From Pseudemcibacter aquimaris (GTDB taxonomy: Bacteria; Pseudomonadota; Alphaproteobacteria; Sphingomonadales; Emcibacteraceae): a DNA stretch of 64,000 bases. Position numbers and translations under genes: made by a program. The notes under the pieces were generated by a model, which saw only the letters and a list, made by a program, of their open reading frames with translations, made no database searches and was not told where the DNA came from. Shown one piece after another: positions 26,759 through 35,743 of the stretch (positions within the stretch are counted from its first letter, which is position 1; every line of letters starts with the position of its first letter). The stretch covers positions 2,294,001-2,358,000 of the forward strand of contig NZ_CP079800.1 in the NCBI RefSeq assembly GCF_028869115.1, read 5' to 3'.

Positions 26759-28051
26759 TTATTCTGTCATCTGCTTTGTTTCTTGTTCTTCATGAGACCG
26801 GCCAAGCTTCCAACCGAGTATACCCCAAAGAGCCGCTATTGGCACGCCGATGGCTGCTATTTTCGCAATTGACATTCCCATGCCGGAATTCAACAAATTA
26901 TATACCCATCCATTGGCCACATCCCCGCCACGAAAAACCACTGTGTCGATGAAATTTTTTGATTTATATTTTTGTTCTCTTGTCACCACGCTAAACATAT
27001 TTTCACGGCTTGGAACAAACATACCATATTCAGATGCACGTCTAAATATTTGGAAGATAATAAAAGTACCAATAGTCGGTGAAATAGCCAGTAGTGCAAA
27101 TCCCACAACCGTTATAATCGGTAAAATGATGATCCCTGCTTTAACCCCATAATTGGAAAGCAATGGACCTGATATAAAAAGCTGAAAAACCAAGGCACCG
27201 ATTGATACATATAAATCAATCATTCCAAATATTTTCACCCGTTCATCGGTATCCGAATATGCATTATAGATAAGATCGCCTTGTTGAAAATAAGCGATCG
27301 TCGCCGTTAACGACAATATAAACACCATTGTCGCAACACCCATCAGGTATCTGGATTTTAGGATTTCTGTGACCCCGCCAAGCATGCCCCCACCAATAGC
27401 TTTCTCACTATCAGTTTGCGTCCCTGCCAAGTCATCCTTACGCAAGCCGACAAGCTTAAGAACACAAAAAACCGAAAATACCAGAACACCTGCAGATATC
27501 AGTAAAAGACTATCCGTCCCCACTGTGCCGGTTAAAAAGGTTACTATAATCGGCCCGACAATTCCGCCGATCGTCCCGCCTGATGCAATCATGCCGAATA
27601 ACATTTTACTGTCACCGGATTTGTAAATATCAACCATGAAGCTCCAGAATACGGACACTACAAACACATTAAATACACTAAGCCATACAAAAAACACTTG
27701 TGCAACAACATCCATGCGAATGTCATTTGCAAAAAAATACCAAAACAACAATATGTTCAGGACAAAGAAAATATATACATAAGGGATAAATTTATGCCGC
27801 GGAAACCGTGATACCAACGCACCATAAATCGGCATCACACCAAGCATCACAAAAAAGGTTCCTGTGAATAACCACGGAAGGAAACCAACACCACTCGCGA
27901 TACCCATTGCATCACGAATGGGTCTTAAAATAAAATAAGCGGTTAGAATGGAAAAGAAGTATAAAAACGACCAAATGAACGCCGCGCCTTCTTTTTCGAA
28001 GACAGATTTAAAATTATTAATCGTTGTTGCAACACGTCCCTGTCCACCCAT
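26759..28051 (-). CDS. 12-TM transporter, MFS / NTP-NDP exchanger (TLC)-like
   Basis: This 430-residue protein has about 12 hydrophobic segments and begins with a short cytoplasmic end, then FLYFFSILTAYFILRPIRDA, which resembles the first span of the TLC nucleotide-exchange family. VSVFWSFMVDIYKSGDSKML and GMIASGGTIGGIVGPIIVTF also fit that family, though general MFS cannot be excluded. The substrate is unknown. The ATG follows a GGGAG box 5 bases upstream. Together with the exported aldo/keto reductase it forms a probable two-gene operon. Confidence 0.75.
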   Translation of the reverse strand: MGGQGRVATTINNFKSVFEKEGAAFIWSFLYFFSILTAYFILRPIRDAMGIASGVGFLPWLFTGTFFVMLGVMPIYGALVSRFPRHKFIPYVYIFFVLNILLFWYFFANDIRMDVVAQVFFVWLSVFNVFVVSVFWSFMVDIYKSGDSKMLFGMIASGGTIGGIVGPIIVTFLTGTVGTDSLLLISAGVLVFSVFCVLKLVGLRKDDLAGTQTDSEKAIGGGMLGGVTEILKSRYLMGVATMVFILSLTATIAYFQQGDLIYNAYSDTDERVKIFGMIDLYVSIGALVFQLFISGPLLSNYGVKAGIIILPIITVVGFALLAISPTIGTFIIFQIFRRASEYGMFVPSRENMFSVVTREQKYKSKNFIDTVVFRGGDVANGWVYNLLNSGMGMSIAKIAAIGVPIAALWGILGWKLGRSHEEQETKQMTE

Positions 28052-28167
28052 TTGATCTCCCTTTGTATTTTTATTTTATACGCAGGAACCTCCCCGAACC
28101 TTGCGCATAATGATGTTACGTTATTACAAAAGGCTAAAAAGATCAAATAACGGCTTTGTGATCAATA

Positions 28168-28995
28168 CTATCCAAACAAGTTCAAAATGGACTGCGGTGC
28201 CGAATTTGCAATTGATAACGCCTGAACGCCAAGGTTCTGTTTCACCTGCGTCGATTGTAAGTTCGCACTTTCCCTTGCCAAATCAGCATCCACCAGATTT
28301 CCGATACCTACTTCAATTGTATCGGCAATTTTTTCAGCGAATACTTTCTGGGATTCAAGCGTTTTACTGCCCGCACCAAAGCGTGTCAGCACTGCATTCA
28401 CATTGGCAAGTGAATCGTCAACATCGGTAACCGCCGCCGTAGCATCCGTGATTGTCGTGATTGATTGGGTCGCACTGATTACTACATTCGCGCCACCTAA
28501 AGTGAGGTTTTCGTGAGCAATAGTCACTTTTTGCTGCCCATCCGGACTTGTAATGGCCACAAGTTCATCTGTCCCACTGTCAATAAGGTTGGTTCCGTTA
28601 AATTCTGCATTGGCAACAATTGTCGTAATCTGATCACGTAAAGCGTTAAAATCCTGTGATAATGCTGTACGGCTTTCTGAATCCAGACCAGCATCAGCGG
28701 CGGCAACTGCTTTTTCCTTCATTTCAATAAGTAAATCCGAAATGGAACTTGCGGCCGCAAGCGCAATATCCGCCGTACTAATTGAACGGTCAATACTTTG
28801 CTTTACGGCATTATAGCCCCGTAAATCACCACGTAGTTTCTGTGCAATTGAATATACGGCAGCGTTATCTTTTGCACTGGCTACTTTTAAACCAGTATTA
28901 ATTCTGGTTTGAATTTGTTCTAGCTCCATCGTGGAATGATTTAAGTTTTGAAGCGCGCTTAACGCACTCGCATTTGTGTTAACGGAAAAAGCCAT
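28168..28995 (-). CDS. Flagellin
   Basis: This 275-residue protein has the conserved D0/D1 ends of flagellin: MAFSVNTNASALSALQNLNH with LEQIQTRINTGLKVASAKDN, and at the C-terminus DLARESANLQSTQVKQNLGV ending SILNLFG. The centre is short, as in Caulobacter and other alphaproteobacterial flagellins. It polymerises into the flagellar filament after type III export. No other flagellar gene is in the window. A sigma-54 promoter lies 55 bp upstream of the ATG. Confidence 0.95.
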   Translation of the reverse strand: MAFSVNTNASALSALQNLNHSTMELEQIQTRINTGLKVASAKDNAAVYSIAQKLRGDLRGYNAVKQSIDRSISTADIALAAASSISDLLIEMKEKAVAAADAGLDSESRTALSQDFNALRDQITTIVANAEFNGTNLIDSGTDELVAITSPDGQQKVTIAHENLTLGGANVVISATQSITTITDATAAVTDVDDSLANVNAVLTRFGAGSKTLESQKVFAEKIADTIEVGIGNLVDADLARESANLQSTQVKQNLGVQALSIANSAPQSILNLFG

Positions 28996-29017
28996 ATCAT
29001 GTCCATTTCTTGTTAAG

Positions 29018-29046
29018 TTTGTTTATCGTTATAATCAATAAACAAA
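29018..29046 (-). repeat. Inverted repeat at the flagellin transcription start region
   Basis: Nine-base perfect arms TTTGTTTAT (29018-29026) and ATAAACAAA (29038-29046) are separated by 11 bases. The repeat overlaps the expected start point of the sigma-54 promoter just upstream, so it could be an operator or a hairpin at the 5' end of the mRNA. Confidence 0.5.
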
Positions 29047-29049
29047 CCA

Positions 29050-29065
29050 TGCAAGATATGTACCA
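29050..29065 (-). promoter_or_regulatory. Sigma-54 (-24/-12) promoter of the flagellin gene
   Basis: On the minus strand the sequence is TGGTACATATCTTGCA, matching the consensus TGGCAC-N5-TTGCW with the invariant GG and GC at correct spacing. It lies 55 bp before the flagellin ATG. Late flagellar genes of Alphaproteobacteria are commonly driven by sigma-54, and rpoN is at 18029-19567. Confidence 0.85.
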
Positions 29066-29151
29066 AACACCATTATCACCTAACTCTTTGTATTATAATA
29101 ATTTTTTATTTTTTCAAGATAAAAATTACAGGGCATTTATTGCCTTGGTGG

Positions 29152-30126
29152 TCAAATCCAGACTACTTCACCATCACGCATGGTTAATCTGACTTTTGCA
29201 TGTACCAATTCAGAAACACGTTTGATATCATCCATAGTCATAGCGGAAAACGCCGTTGAAAGTGCATCTGCAGTCGTTGCATCATCAGCCAGAACCGTAA
29301 CAGAAGCATAACTTCTTGTGCTTAACCCCGTTGCAGGATTAAAGATATGATGGTTTTCGCCGCTGTCTTCAAACACGGTGCCATACCCCCCTGATGTGGC
29401 AAGCCCTCCTTTATGAAAATCCACAACATCCGCCACAGATATCTGATCAAATGGATCAAGCAGACCAATGCGCCATGGGGAACCGTCATATTGCGCCCCA
29501 GTGGCCCCATATTCGCCAATATCCACCAGCGCATGGTTATACCCACGATCATTCAGTAAACTTAACACCTGATCGGTAATATATCCTTGTGCTATTCCAT
29601 TTGATGAAATTGCCATACCTTTACGTTCGAATGATACGGATGATCCCTCAATATGTATTTTGTCTGATCCAATCAGGGGCAATATGTTAGAAACTTCCAC
29701 ATCAAAATCACTTGATCTATCGCCCGCGAAATATCTATCATAGAAATTCCATAATGGTTGCACTGTAATATCAAATGCGCCTTTGGTAATCCTGCTCATT
29801 TCTTTTGATGCATTAATAAGATCGATCATTTCCGGTGATGCATGATCAATTTTACCAGCCTCATTCAACCTTGAAATTTCTGAAGTAGGATCATAAAGAC
29901 TGAATATTTTTTCCAGTCTTTTTATTAATTCTACAGCATCCTGAATAACAGCATCAAATTCGAATTTGTCATTCCCATATAGCTGAATACTGCTGTCTGC
30001 ACCAAGGGCATATCCTTCCCAGATAAAAAGCTCCTGAGTCGTACTTTTTCTGTCACATCCATGAAGCAAAAACACCCCCATAGTCACACCAAAAGCTTTA
30101 AAAATGTCTCTTCTTGTTTGATCCAT
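29152..30126 (-). CDS. apbE: FAD:protein FMN transferase ApbE (lipoprotein)
   Basis: This 324-residue protein has a lipoprotein signal with the lipobox ending LLHGC (Cys near residue 24). The ApbE body includes WEGYALGADSSIQLYG, YDPTSEISRLNEAGKI, SNGIAQGYITDQVLSLL, ALVDIGEYGATG and the metal-binding segment LADDATTADALSTAFSAM. ApbE attaches FMN covalently to Thr/Ser of exported flavoproteins. A likely substrate, an FMN-binding-domain protein, is encoded divergently at 31626-32171. A Fur-box-like site lies in the shared promoter region. Confidence 0.92.
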   Translation of the reverse strand: MDQTRRDIFKAFGVTMGVFLLHGCDRKSTTQELFIWEGYALGADSSIQLYGNDKFEFDAVIQDAVELIKRLEKIFSLYDPTSEISRLNEAGKIDHASPEMIDLINASKEMSRITKGAFDITVQPLWNFYDRYFAGDRSSDFDVEVSNILPLIGSDKIHIEGSSVSFERKGMAISSNGIAQGYITDQVLSLLNDRGYNHALVDIGEYGATGAQYDGSPWRIGLLDPFDQISVADVVDFHKGGLATSGGYGTVFEDSGENHHIFNPATGLSTRSYASVTVLADDATTADALSTAFSAMTMDDIKRVSELVHAKVRLTMRDGEVVWI

Positions 30127-30204
30127 ATCAAAAACACCAAAAAAATGTACTTTTTCGTTAAAAAACCATTGCCAAAGTTTTTAATAATGATTATTAGTAT
30201 CGCA

Positions 30205-30223
30205 ATTATTGAGAATCATTATC
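30205..30223. promoter_or_regulatory. Putative Fur box
   Basis: ATTATTGAGAATCATTATC matches the E. coli 19-bp Fur consensus at 15 of 19 positions. It sits between apbE (start 30126) and the porin gene (start 30285). A second AT-rich dyad (AATAATGATTATT, 30183-30195) is 10 bp away. The sites could repress both directions in iron-replete cells. Confidence 0.65.
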
Positions 30224-30284
30224 AATATTAATTATACATCTTTTACAACAACTGAATTAATTTTAAAAACTAATTGGACATAAA

Positions 30285-31613
30285 ATGAAAATCCGCTCTT
30301 TAAAATCCGCATCTTCACTTCTTGCGATGTCACTTATGATGACTGCCTCCCCATCATTTGCGCAGGAAATGCCAAGCCAAGCCGAAATGTGGGAAATGAT
30401 CAAAAGACAGCAAGCCCAGATCGAAGCACTGCAAAAGAAACTTGGTGAAACAGAGCAAGTTGTCGCTGAAACAAATGAAAAAGTCGAAGAGACAGAACAA
30501 GCCCTTGAAGCAACAGTCGTTGCCATGGAAGAAGGCATGGTTGCCGCACCAGCAGCAACAGGCGCACCAGTAACAAACAATGCCGGATTAAGCACAATGG
30601 GCCCTAGAAGAACGGGTCGTTTCACATTCCCAACAGGCACATCTGTTGGTGGTTATGGTGAATTACATTGGAATGGGGGAAACGCGGACCAAATCGATTT
30701 CCACCGTTATGTAATGTTCTTCAATCATGAATTTAACGATCGTATTCGCCTATTCAGTGAAGTTGAAATTGAACATTCCCTTGCTGGTGACGGAAAACCA
30801 GGTGAAGTGGAAATGGAACAAGCCTTCATCGAAATCGATGTTACAGATAATTCATATGTTGATATTGGTCTTCAACTTGTCCCTGTTGGTATTCTTAACG
30901 AAACACATGAACCAAACACATTTTATGGTGTAGAACGTAACAACGTTGAGAAAAACATCATCCCGACCACATGGTGGGAAGCTGGTATTAAATATACACA
31001 GAATGTTGGTGACAACCTACGTTTTGAAGCAATGCTTCACTCTGGTCTTGAAACACCAATTGACAGCTTTAAAATCCGTAGCGGTCGTCAAAAAGTGGCA
31101 GAAGCAAACTGGAAAAACGCAGCATACACAGGCCGCATGACTTGGATGCCTGCATCTGGTGTTATCCTTGCCGCAACACTTCAATACCAAAGCGATCTGA
31201 CACAAAGCTCAATCACACCAACATCAGCAACACTGTTTGAAACACATGCTGATATCAAACGCATGATTTCTGATAAGAACGAATTTGGTCTACGTGCCCT
31301 ATACGCACAATGGAACCTGAACAGCGACGAAGCAGAACTTATGGGTAAAGACATCCAACGCGGTTGGTATATAGAACCATCACTTCGCCACCATATCAAC
31401 GCTGATCAGTCTATTGGTTTCTTCGTGCGTTACAGCATGTGGGATAACACAGCTGGAAGCGATATTGATACTGCCAACAAACAGACATCATTCGGTGTTA
31501 ACTATTGGCCTCATCAACGCGTTGTGTTAAAAGCAGACTATCAGATTGACAACTATGCCAATGTTGATAGCGAAGACAACCGCTTTAACCTTGGTGTTGG
31601 TTTCCAATTCTAA
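30285..31613 (+). CDS. Outer-membrane porin with N-terminal coiled coil
   Basis: This 442-residue protein has a signal peptide ending SFAQ, then a coiled-coil region (about residues 30-80: IKRQQAQIEALQKKLGETE and EKVEETEQALEATVV), then a beta-barrel (GGYGELHWNGGNADQIDFHR onward) with alternating strands ending in Phe (GVGFQF). This is the layout of OprP/OprO-like and related porins. It is directly followed, 12 bp later, by the FMN-binding protein gene. Its place by a Fur box suggests iron-regulated uptake or export, which is inference. Confidence 0.85.
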   Translation: MKIRSLKSASSLLAMSLMMTASPSFAQEMPSQAEMWEMIKRQQAQIEALQKKLGETEQVVAETNEKVEETEQALEATVVAMEEGMVAAPAATGAPVTNNAGLSTMGPRRTGRFTFPTGTSVGGYGELHWNGGNADQIDFHRYVMFFNHEFNDRIRLFSEVEIEHSLAGDGKPGEVEMEQAFIEIDVTDNSYVDIGLQLVPVGILNETHEPNTFYGVERNNVEKNIIPTTWWEAGIKYTQNVGDNLRFEAMLHSGLETPIDSFKIRSGRQKVAEANWKNAAYTGRMTWMPASGVILAATLQYQSDLTQSSITPTSATLFETHADIKRMISDKNEFGLRALYAQWNLNSDEAELMGKDIQRGWYIEPSLRHHINADQSIGFFVRYSMWDNTAGSDIDTANKQTSFGVNYWPHQRVVLKADYQIDNYANVDSEDNRFNLGVGFQF

Positions 31614-31625
31614 TAAAGGAAAAAC

Positions 31626-32171
31626 ATGAAAAAGTTAGGCATAATTGCAGCAATTTTCGTCGTACTCGGTACAGTTAACGCTAGTGCACAAGGGACATTC
31701 AAACCCGCTGAACGCGTTTACACAAAAACGAGTGATTATGTAAAAAGCTTTTTTAATGGCGAAACCCCGAAAAAAGCCACCGTCTGGGTGATCGGGGATC
31801 TTCGCGATAATATTACAGAAGTCCTTAACGGTGCCGACAGTACACCTGTTCGGTACCGTTATTGGCGCGATGGTGGCAGAACGCTTTGGGTGTTAGAGAG
31901 CGTTGCCCGTACAATGCCGATTACCGCCGGTGTCGTTGTTGAAAACGGGGAAATCTTAGATATTAGTGTACTGGTATATCGTGAGAACCGCGGTTATGAA
32001 GTGCAAGCCCGAAACCACCGCGTCCAATATGTTGGCGCAGTACTTAAAGACAGCAATACTCTTTCTAATCCGATTAACGGAATTTCCGGCTCGACACTAT
32101 CGGTTAATTCCATGAAACGTATGGCACGAATTGCCCTTCTGCTTCATAATGATGTAACATCAGATAGTTAA
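31626..32171 (+). CDS. Exported FMN-binding domain protein, probable ApbE substrate
   Basis: This 181-residue protein has a signal peptide (KKLGIIAAIFVVLGTVNASA) and one FMN-binding domain. The C-terminal motif NGISGSTLSVNSM fits the flavinylation consensus of NqrC/RnfG-type proteins; Thr157 in SGST would carry FMN. VVVENGEILDISVLVYRENR is the typical strand pair before the motif. ApbE is encoded at 29152-30126 and the porin lies just upstream. The set resembles flavinylated extracytoplasmic electron-transfer systems, several of which are tied to iron. Confidence 0.85.
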   Translation: MKKLGIIAAIFVVLGTVNASAQGTFKPAERVYTKTSDYVKSFFNGETPKKATVWVIGDLRDNITEVLNGADSTPVRYRYWRDGGRTLWVLESVARTMPITAGVVVENGEILDISVLVYRENRGYEVQARNHRVQYVGAVLKDSNTLSNPINGISGSTLSVNSMKRMARIALLLHNDVTSDS

Positions 32172-32190
32172 TGAGCACGGGGGGAATTTT

Positions 32191-33000
32191 TTGAGCCTGC
32201 TGCAAATCATAGTCCTTGCCATCGTACAGGGAATTACAGAATTTTTACCGATCAGTTCATCCGGTCATTTGATTTTGGTACCTGAACTCACCAACTGGCC
32301 TGATCAAGGTTTAATGATGGATGTGGGAGTTCATGTGGGAACACTCGGCGCCGTGATCCTTTATTTCCGAAACGAGGTCGGACGACTTTTTAAATCATTT
32401 TTCAAACTGATTACTTTCAATAAAGAATATGATGCACTTGATCGTAATCTTATGTGGATGATCATTCTTGCGACCATTCCAATTGTTGTTTTTGGCGGTG
32501 CTGCATCCGCGCTCGGATTAACCGATGTTTGGCGTACTATTGAAATCATCGGTTGGACATCAATTATATTTGGTGTGGCTCTATATTTTGCCGACACGAA
32601 ATGTGCGGACAAATTAAACCTTGATAAAATCTGTTTCGGTCATGCTTTAATTATCGGATTTGCACAAGTACTTGCCATAATCCCGGGAACCAGCCGTTCA
32701 GGCATTACCATGACAGCGGCACGTGCGATTGGCTTTAACAGAACAGATGCAGCAAGATTTTCAATGTTGCTATCCATCCCGACTATACTTGCTGCGGCAA
32801 TCTTACAGATTAAAGACCTGATCGAAGTTGGCAATGTGACCATCGGTACGGACCTGCTTCTTGGTGCGGCGCTTTCATTCGTCGCAGCCCTACTTGCCAT
32901 TGCAGGATTACTGAAATGGCTAGAGAGTTCATCAATGACACCGTTTGTTATCTACCGCGTGCTGCTTGGTATTGGCTTGCTTGCTTTCGTATACGGATAA
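32191..33000 (+). CDS. uppP: Undecaprenyl-diphosphatase UppP (BacA)
   Basis: This 269-residue membrane protein recycles undecaprenyl pyrophosphate for peptidoglycan synthesis. It shows GITEFLPISSSGHLILVP with Glu17 and the second motif IPGTSRSGITMTAARAIG, and has about eight hydrophobic segments. The start is TTG at 32191, six bases after a GGGGGG ribosome site; the nearby ATG at 32171 leads to an early stop in another frame. It ends 1 bp before the convergent hydrolase gene. Confidence 0.94.
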   Translation: MSLLQIIVLAIVQGITEFLPISSSGHLILVPELTNWPDQGLMMDVGVHVGTLGAVILYFRNEVGRLFKSFFKLITFNKEYDALDRNLMWMIILATIPIVVFGGAASALGLTDVWRTIEIIGWTSIIFGVALYFADTKCADKLNLDKICFGHALIIGFAQVLAIIPGTSRSGITMTAARAIGFNRTDAARFSMLLSIPTILAAAILQIKDLIEVGNVTIGTDLLLGAALSFVAALLAIAGLLKWLESSSMTPFVIYRVLLGIGLLAFVYG

Positions 33001-33001
33001 A

Positions 33002-33901
33002 TTATTTATCGATCCACTGCATAAAATTAACGGATGCATCAATCAGTCTGTTACGTGATTTTTCCAGAAGCGCTGCATGATCACCACCTTTTAATACCAC
33101 CCATTGTTTATGGGCATTTGGCAATTTAAGGAATAAATCCGCATGCGCATCATCATGGGTTAATGGGTCATGTTCCCCGTCCAGTAACAACACAGGCATC
33201 GGAAGTTTTGTACCGTCAACCTGATTATATTGATGCTGGTAATGCCAATCCATACGAACCGGGTCGGCCTCAAGTGAATGTCTTACATATTCATCAATTG
33301 CTTTTTGGCTGATTGAACCCGGCACGATGAAATCACTTGCTGCTGCTTCTGCGGTTGTTTTTTCACGTGGTGGTTCTGTTCCCGGAATATCTTCAGGATA
33401 TGTTGCACCAAGCGGGAATGGGTATCCAAATAATGTCAGGCTTTTGATATTATCGGGGTATTGTTGCGCTGATAAATGTCCAAGCATTGACCCCATTGAC
33501 CAACCCCATAAATGGATATCATCACCAGTACGGTCTTTTAACCATTTAATAACAAGCGAGATATCTTTTGATGATCTGTTCGGCGTATTCCAGCCTGTAT
33601 CATCACGTGGGGTTTCACCGTATCCACGCGCATCCATCGCCCATACGCTATAGCCGCGTTCATTAAATCCGTCCATTAAGGAAAGATCTTCACCGTCCAC
33701 CTGTAAATCGAAATCTGGTAAAGAGCTCCACGTCCTACCATGATGAAGCAGAATCACACCCTTTGGGTTATCAACCGATTTTTCCCATACAGCAATTGGA
33801 TGACCATCAGCCATAACCGTATGCTTTTTGGCATAATCCGCCGCCACTGCTGAGTATGTAATTAAAAATGGTAATATTAATAAAATTCTCAGCAGTTTCA
33901 T
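33002..33901 (-). CDS. Exported alpha/beta hydrolase (lysophospholipase-like)
   Basis: This 299-residue protein has a signal peptide (LLRILLILPFLITYSAVAA) and an alpha/beta hydrolase fold: GVILLHHGRTWSSLPDFDLQ, VWAMDARGYGETPRD, nucleophile elbow LWGWSMGSMLG with Ser135, acid VLLLDGEHDPLT and base His in LKGGDHAALLEKS. The substrate is unknown. It is the last of four same-strand genes starting with cytochrome b561. Confidence 0.85.
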   Translation of the reverse strand: MKLLRILLILPFLITYSAVAADYAKKHTVMADGHPIAVWEKSVDNPKGVILLHHGRTWSSLPDFDLQVDGEDLSLMDGFNERGYSVWAMDARGYGETPRDDTGWNTPNRSSKDISLVIKWLKDRTGDDIHLWGWSMGSMLGHLSAQQYPDNIKSLTLFGYPFPLGATYPEDIPGTEPPREKTTAEAAASDFIVPGSISQKAIDEYVRHSLEADPVRMDWHYQHQYNQVDGTKLPMPVLLLDGEHDPLTHDDAHADLFLKLPNAHKQWVVLKGGDHAALLEKSRNRLIDASVNFMQWIDK

Positions 33902-33919
33902 GGTTTCCCTCTCATCTTT

Positions 33920-35233
33920 TTATTCTGTGGTGTATGCCCAGTTTCTGGCTCTCATATAATTATGAATGGGCATTATATTTTCAACGACATCTTCGCCCGT
34001 ATCAATATTCAGTATCAGCACATCATTTTTATGCAGTTTATCGATATTGGCAAGTGTTCCTTTTTCAAATACGAACACTTTCGCATTTTCCATACCCTGA
34101 TCTCCAGTTTGCATTTTCTGGTTATCATTTGATGAACTAAGCGCCGCCTGGACAATCATTTTTTCATTAGAATCTTTTAAAGACTGAATATTGTCATTAA
34201 GATTATCCTGATTAGCAAGGTTGCTGCCGATCGGCCCTTCAACGGCTTTATTATTCTGTTTTAAATCACCGTCATCCGGATTTCTATAAGTCAGTGATAT
34301 TGATTTAACATCTAATTCTTCACCAATTGATACACCGACATCACCATCAACACTGGTAAATAAAGTGCAGGCAAACGTTCCAGCGTTCCCGCCACACCCT
34401 GGATATGATATTGCCCAATTAAGCGGTTTATCATTACGCGGTCTATAGGCCGTCCAATGGGTAAAATCATTGGCAGGGCGACTATACGGAAACCCACGTT
34501 CATCCGCGTCTGCCCCTTCAATAAAAGCTACGACCGTTTTTTCCAGATTAAAATAATATGATGTGATATCACGCAGTCTTATTTTTGCCTGAACACCACC
34601 AAGATTATCCGGCGCGCCGCTGTTGATCACGGCAGAACTTTCAAGATATTGAATAGTTTTGTTTTCTTCAGCGACCTTAAGAATTGAACTTTCATATTCG
34701 TCCCATTCTTCCTCGGTTGCTTGATTTAAGTAATTTTCTTTTACTTCCTCGTACATATTATCAAGTAGCGCCCAATCATCCGCAGACAGATAATTCAATA
34801 AAAGACCCGCTTGAATTTTGCCTTCACCGCGGCTTTGCTCATCAAGCAAATGAATTTGTCTGGCAAGCAGGATGTGATTGACCATGTTATCCATTGCTTG
34901 TTGCTGGGCGATATTAACGTACGCTTCAAGCTCGGGTGCATTACAGGACATGCGACGTGCAAAAATACGGGCTTCTTTTTTAAATTTTTCCACCTGATCC
35001 ATGTTGCCGGCAAAACTATTGTTCGCAAAAACGATCTGGCCGTTTAGGGCCTCTGCCTCTAATCTAGAAAGCATGGGACAATGTTGATTATATTCTTCAA
35101 CGATGACCATTGCCTGATAATTTTGGAAAAGTTGCGCCTGCTCTGCATTTTGCGCATATGATGAAACTGCCCCGGTCATAATCGTTCCCGCAATCATAGC
35201 GGAAACCATATTTTTATATTTTGCAATATTCAT
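33920..35233 (-). CDS. Exported protein of unknown function
   Basis: I do not recognise this 437-residue protein. ATG 35233 is preferred because AAGG lies 8 bases before it and a signal peptide follows (VSAMIAGTIMTGAVSSYAQ); the frame is open 54 bases further upstream. Visible features are an alpha-helical N-terminal half rich in Glu/Gln/Ala with a few Cys (EYNQHCPML, ARRMSCNAPEL), a beta-like centre (WAISYPGCGGNAGTFACTLF) with Cys that could form disulphides, and an Asn/Asp-rich linker. It lies in a probable operon with cytochrome b561. Confidence 0.7.
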   Translation of the reverse strand: MNIAKYKNMVSAMIAGTIMTGAVSSYAQNAEQAQLFQNYQAMVIVEEYNQHCPMLSRLEAEALNGQIVFANNSFAGNMDQVEKFKKEARIFARRMSCNAPELEAYVNIAQQQAMDNMVNHILLARQIHLLDEQSRGEGKIQAGLLLNYLSADDWALLDNMYEEVKENYLNQATEEEWDEYESSILKVAEENKTIQYLESSAVINSGAPDNLGGVQAKIRLRDITSYYFNLEKTVVAFIEGADADERGFPYSRPANDFTHWTAYRPRNDKPLNWAISYPGCGGNAGTFACTLFTSVDGDVGVSIGEELDVKSISLTYRNPDDGDLKQNNKAVEGPIGSNLANQDNLNDNIQSLKDSNEKMIVQAALSSSNDNQKMQTGDQGMENAKVFVFEKGTLANIDKLHKNDVLILNIDTGEDVVENIMPIHNYMRARNWAYTTE

Positions 35234-35294
35234 CAAACGAACCTTAAAATTATTGAACTCAGCAAGCTTAAAGATCAAATGTGGCAAAAATGAA

Positions 35295-35717
35295 TTAGCA
35301 CTTCATCGCGCGGGAAAGTGATGTTAATGCCTCATCCAGAAGGAAAATATCTGTAAGCAGCGCACGAATATGGATCGTCGCATTCAGATTATCAACAACC
35401 TGCGAACCGATTGATGGTAACGAAAGAACAATATCAACCGCCATTTTTGATTTTTTGGCATCTGCTCTAAGAACATCAATATATTCGCGGTAAAGCGGTG
35501 CACTTTCTTTTGCGAGATCATCAATAATTGCTTCGAAATCATCAGCAACACTGGCAAGACCAGATTGCATTTGCGTCAGGTAATCACGAATTGAAACCGT
35601 ACCACCACCTGTATATTCGACATCACGGCCCTGCGCCGCATAGGCAAGCAAAAATTCATAGCCCGCTTCGATGTCATTAATGGATGTACGTAGTTTTTCG
35701 TTTAGTTCTACACTCAT
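35295..35717 (-). CDS. Small helical protein of unknown function
   Basis: This 140-residue protein is mostly alpha-helical by eye, with no signal peptide or membrane span (SVELNEKLRTSINDIEAGYE ... LLTDIFLLDEALTSLSRAMK). I do not recognise a family. It begins 26 bp after the cytochrome b561 gene and precedes an exported unknown protein, so it may act with the redox complex encoded across the divergent promoter, for instance as an assembly factor. That role is a guess. Confidence 0.6.
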   Translation of the reverse strand: MSVELNEKLRTSINDIEAGYEFLLAYAAQGRDVEYTGGGTVSIRDYLTQMQSGLASVADDFEAIIDDLAKESAPLYREYIDVLRADAKKSKMAVDIVLSLPSIGSQVVDNLNATIHIRALLTDIFLLDEALTSLSRAMKC

Positions 35718-35743
35718 AATATTCTTTCAATCTATATAATTAA

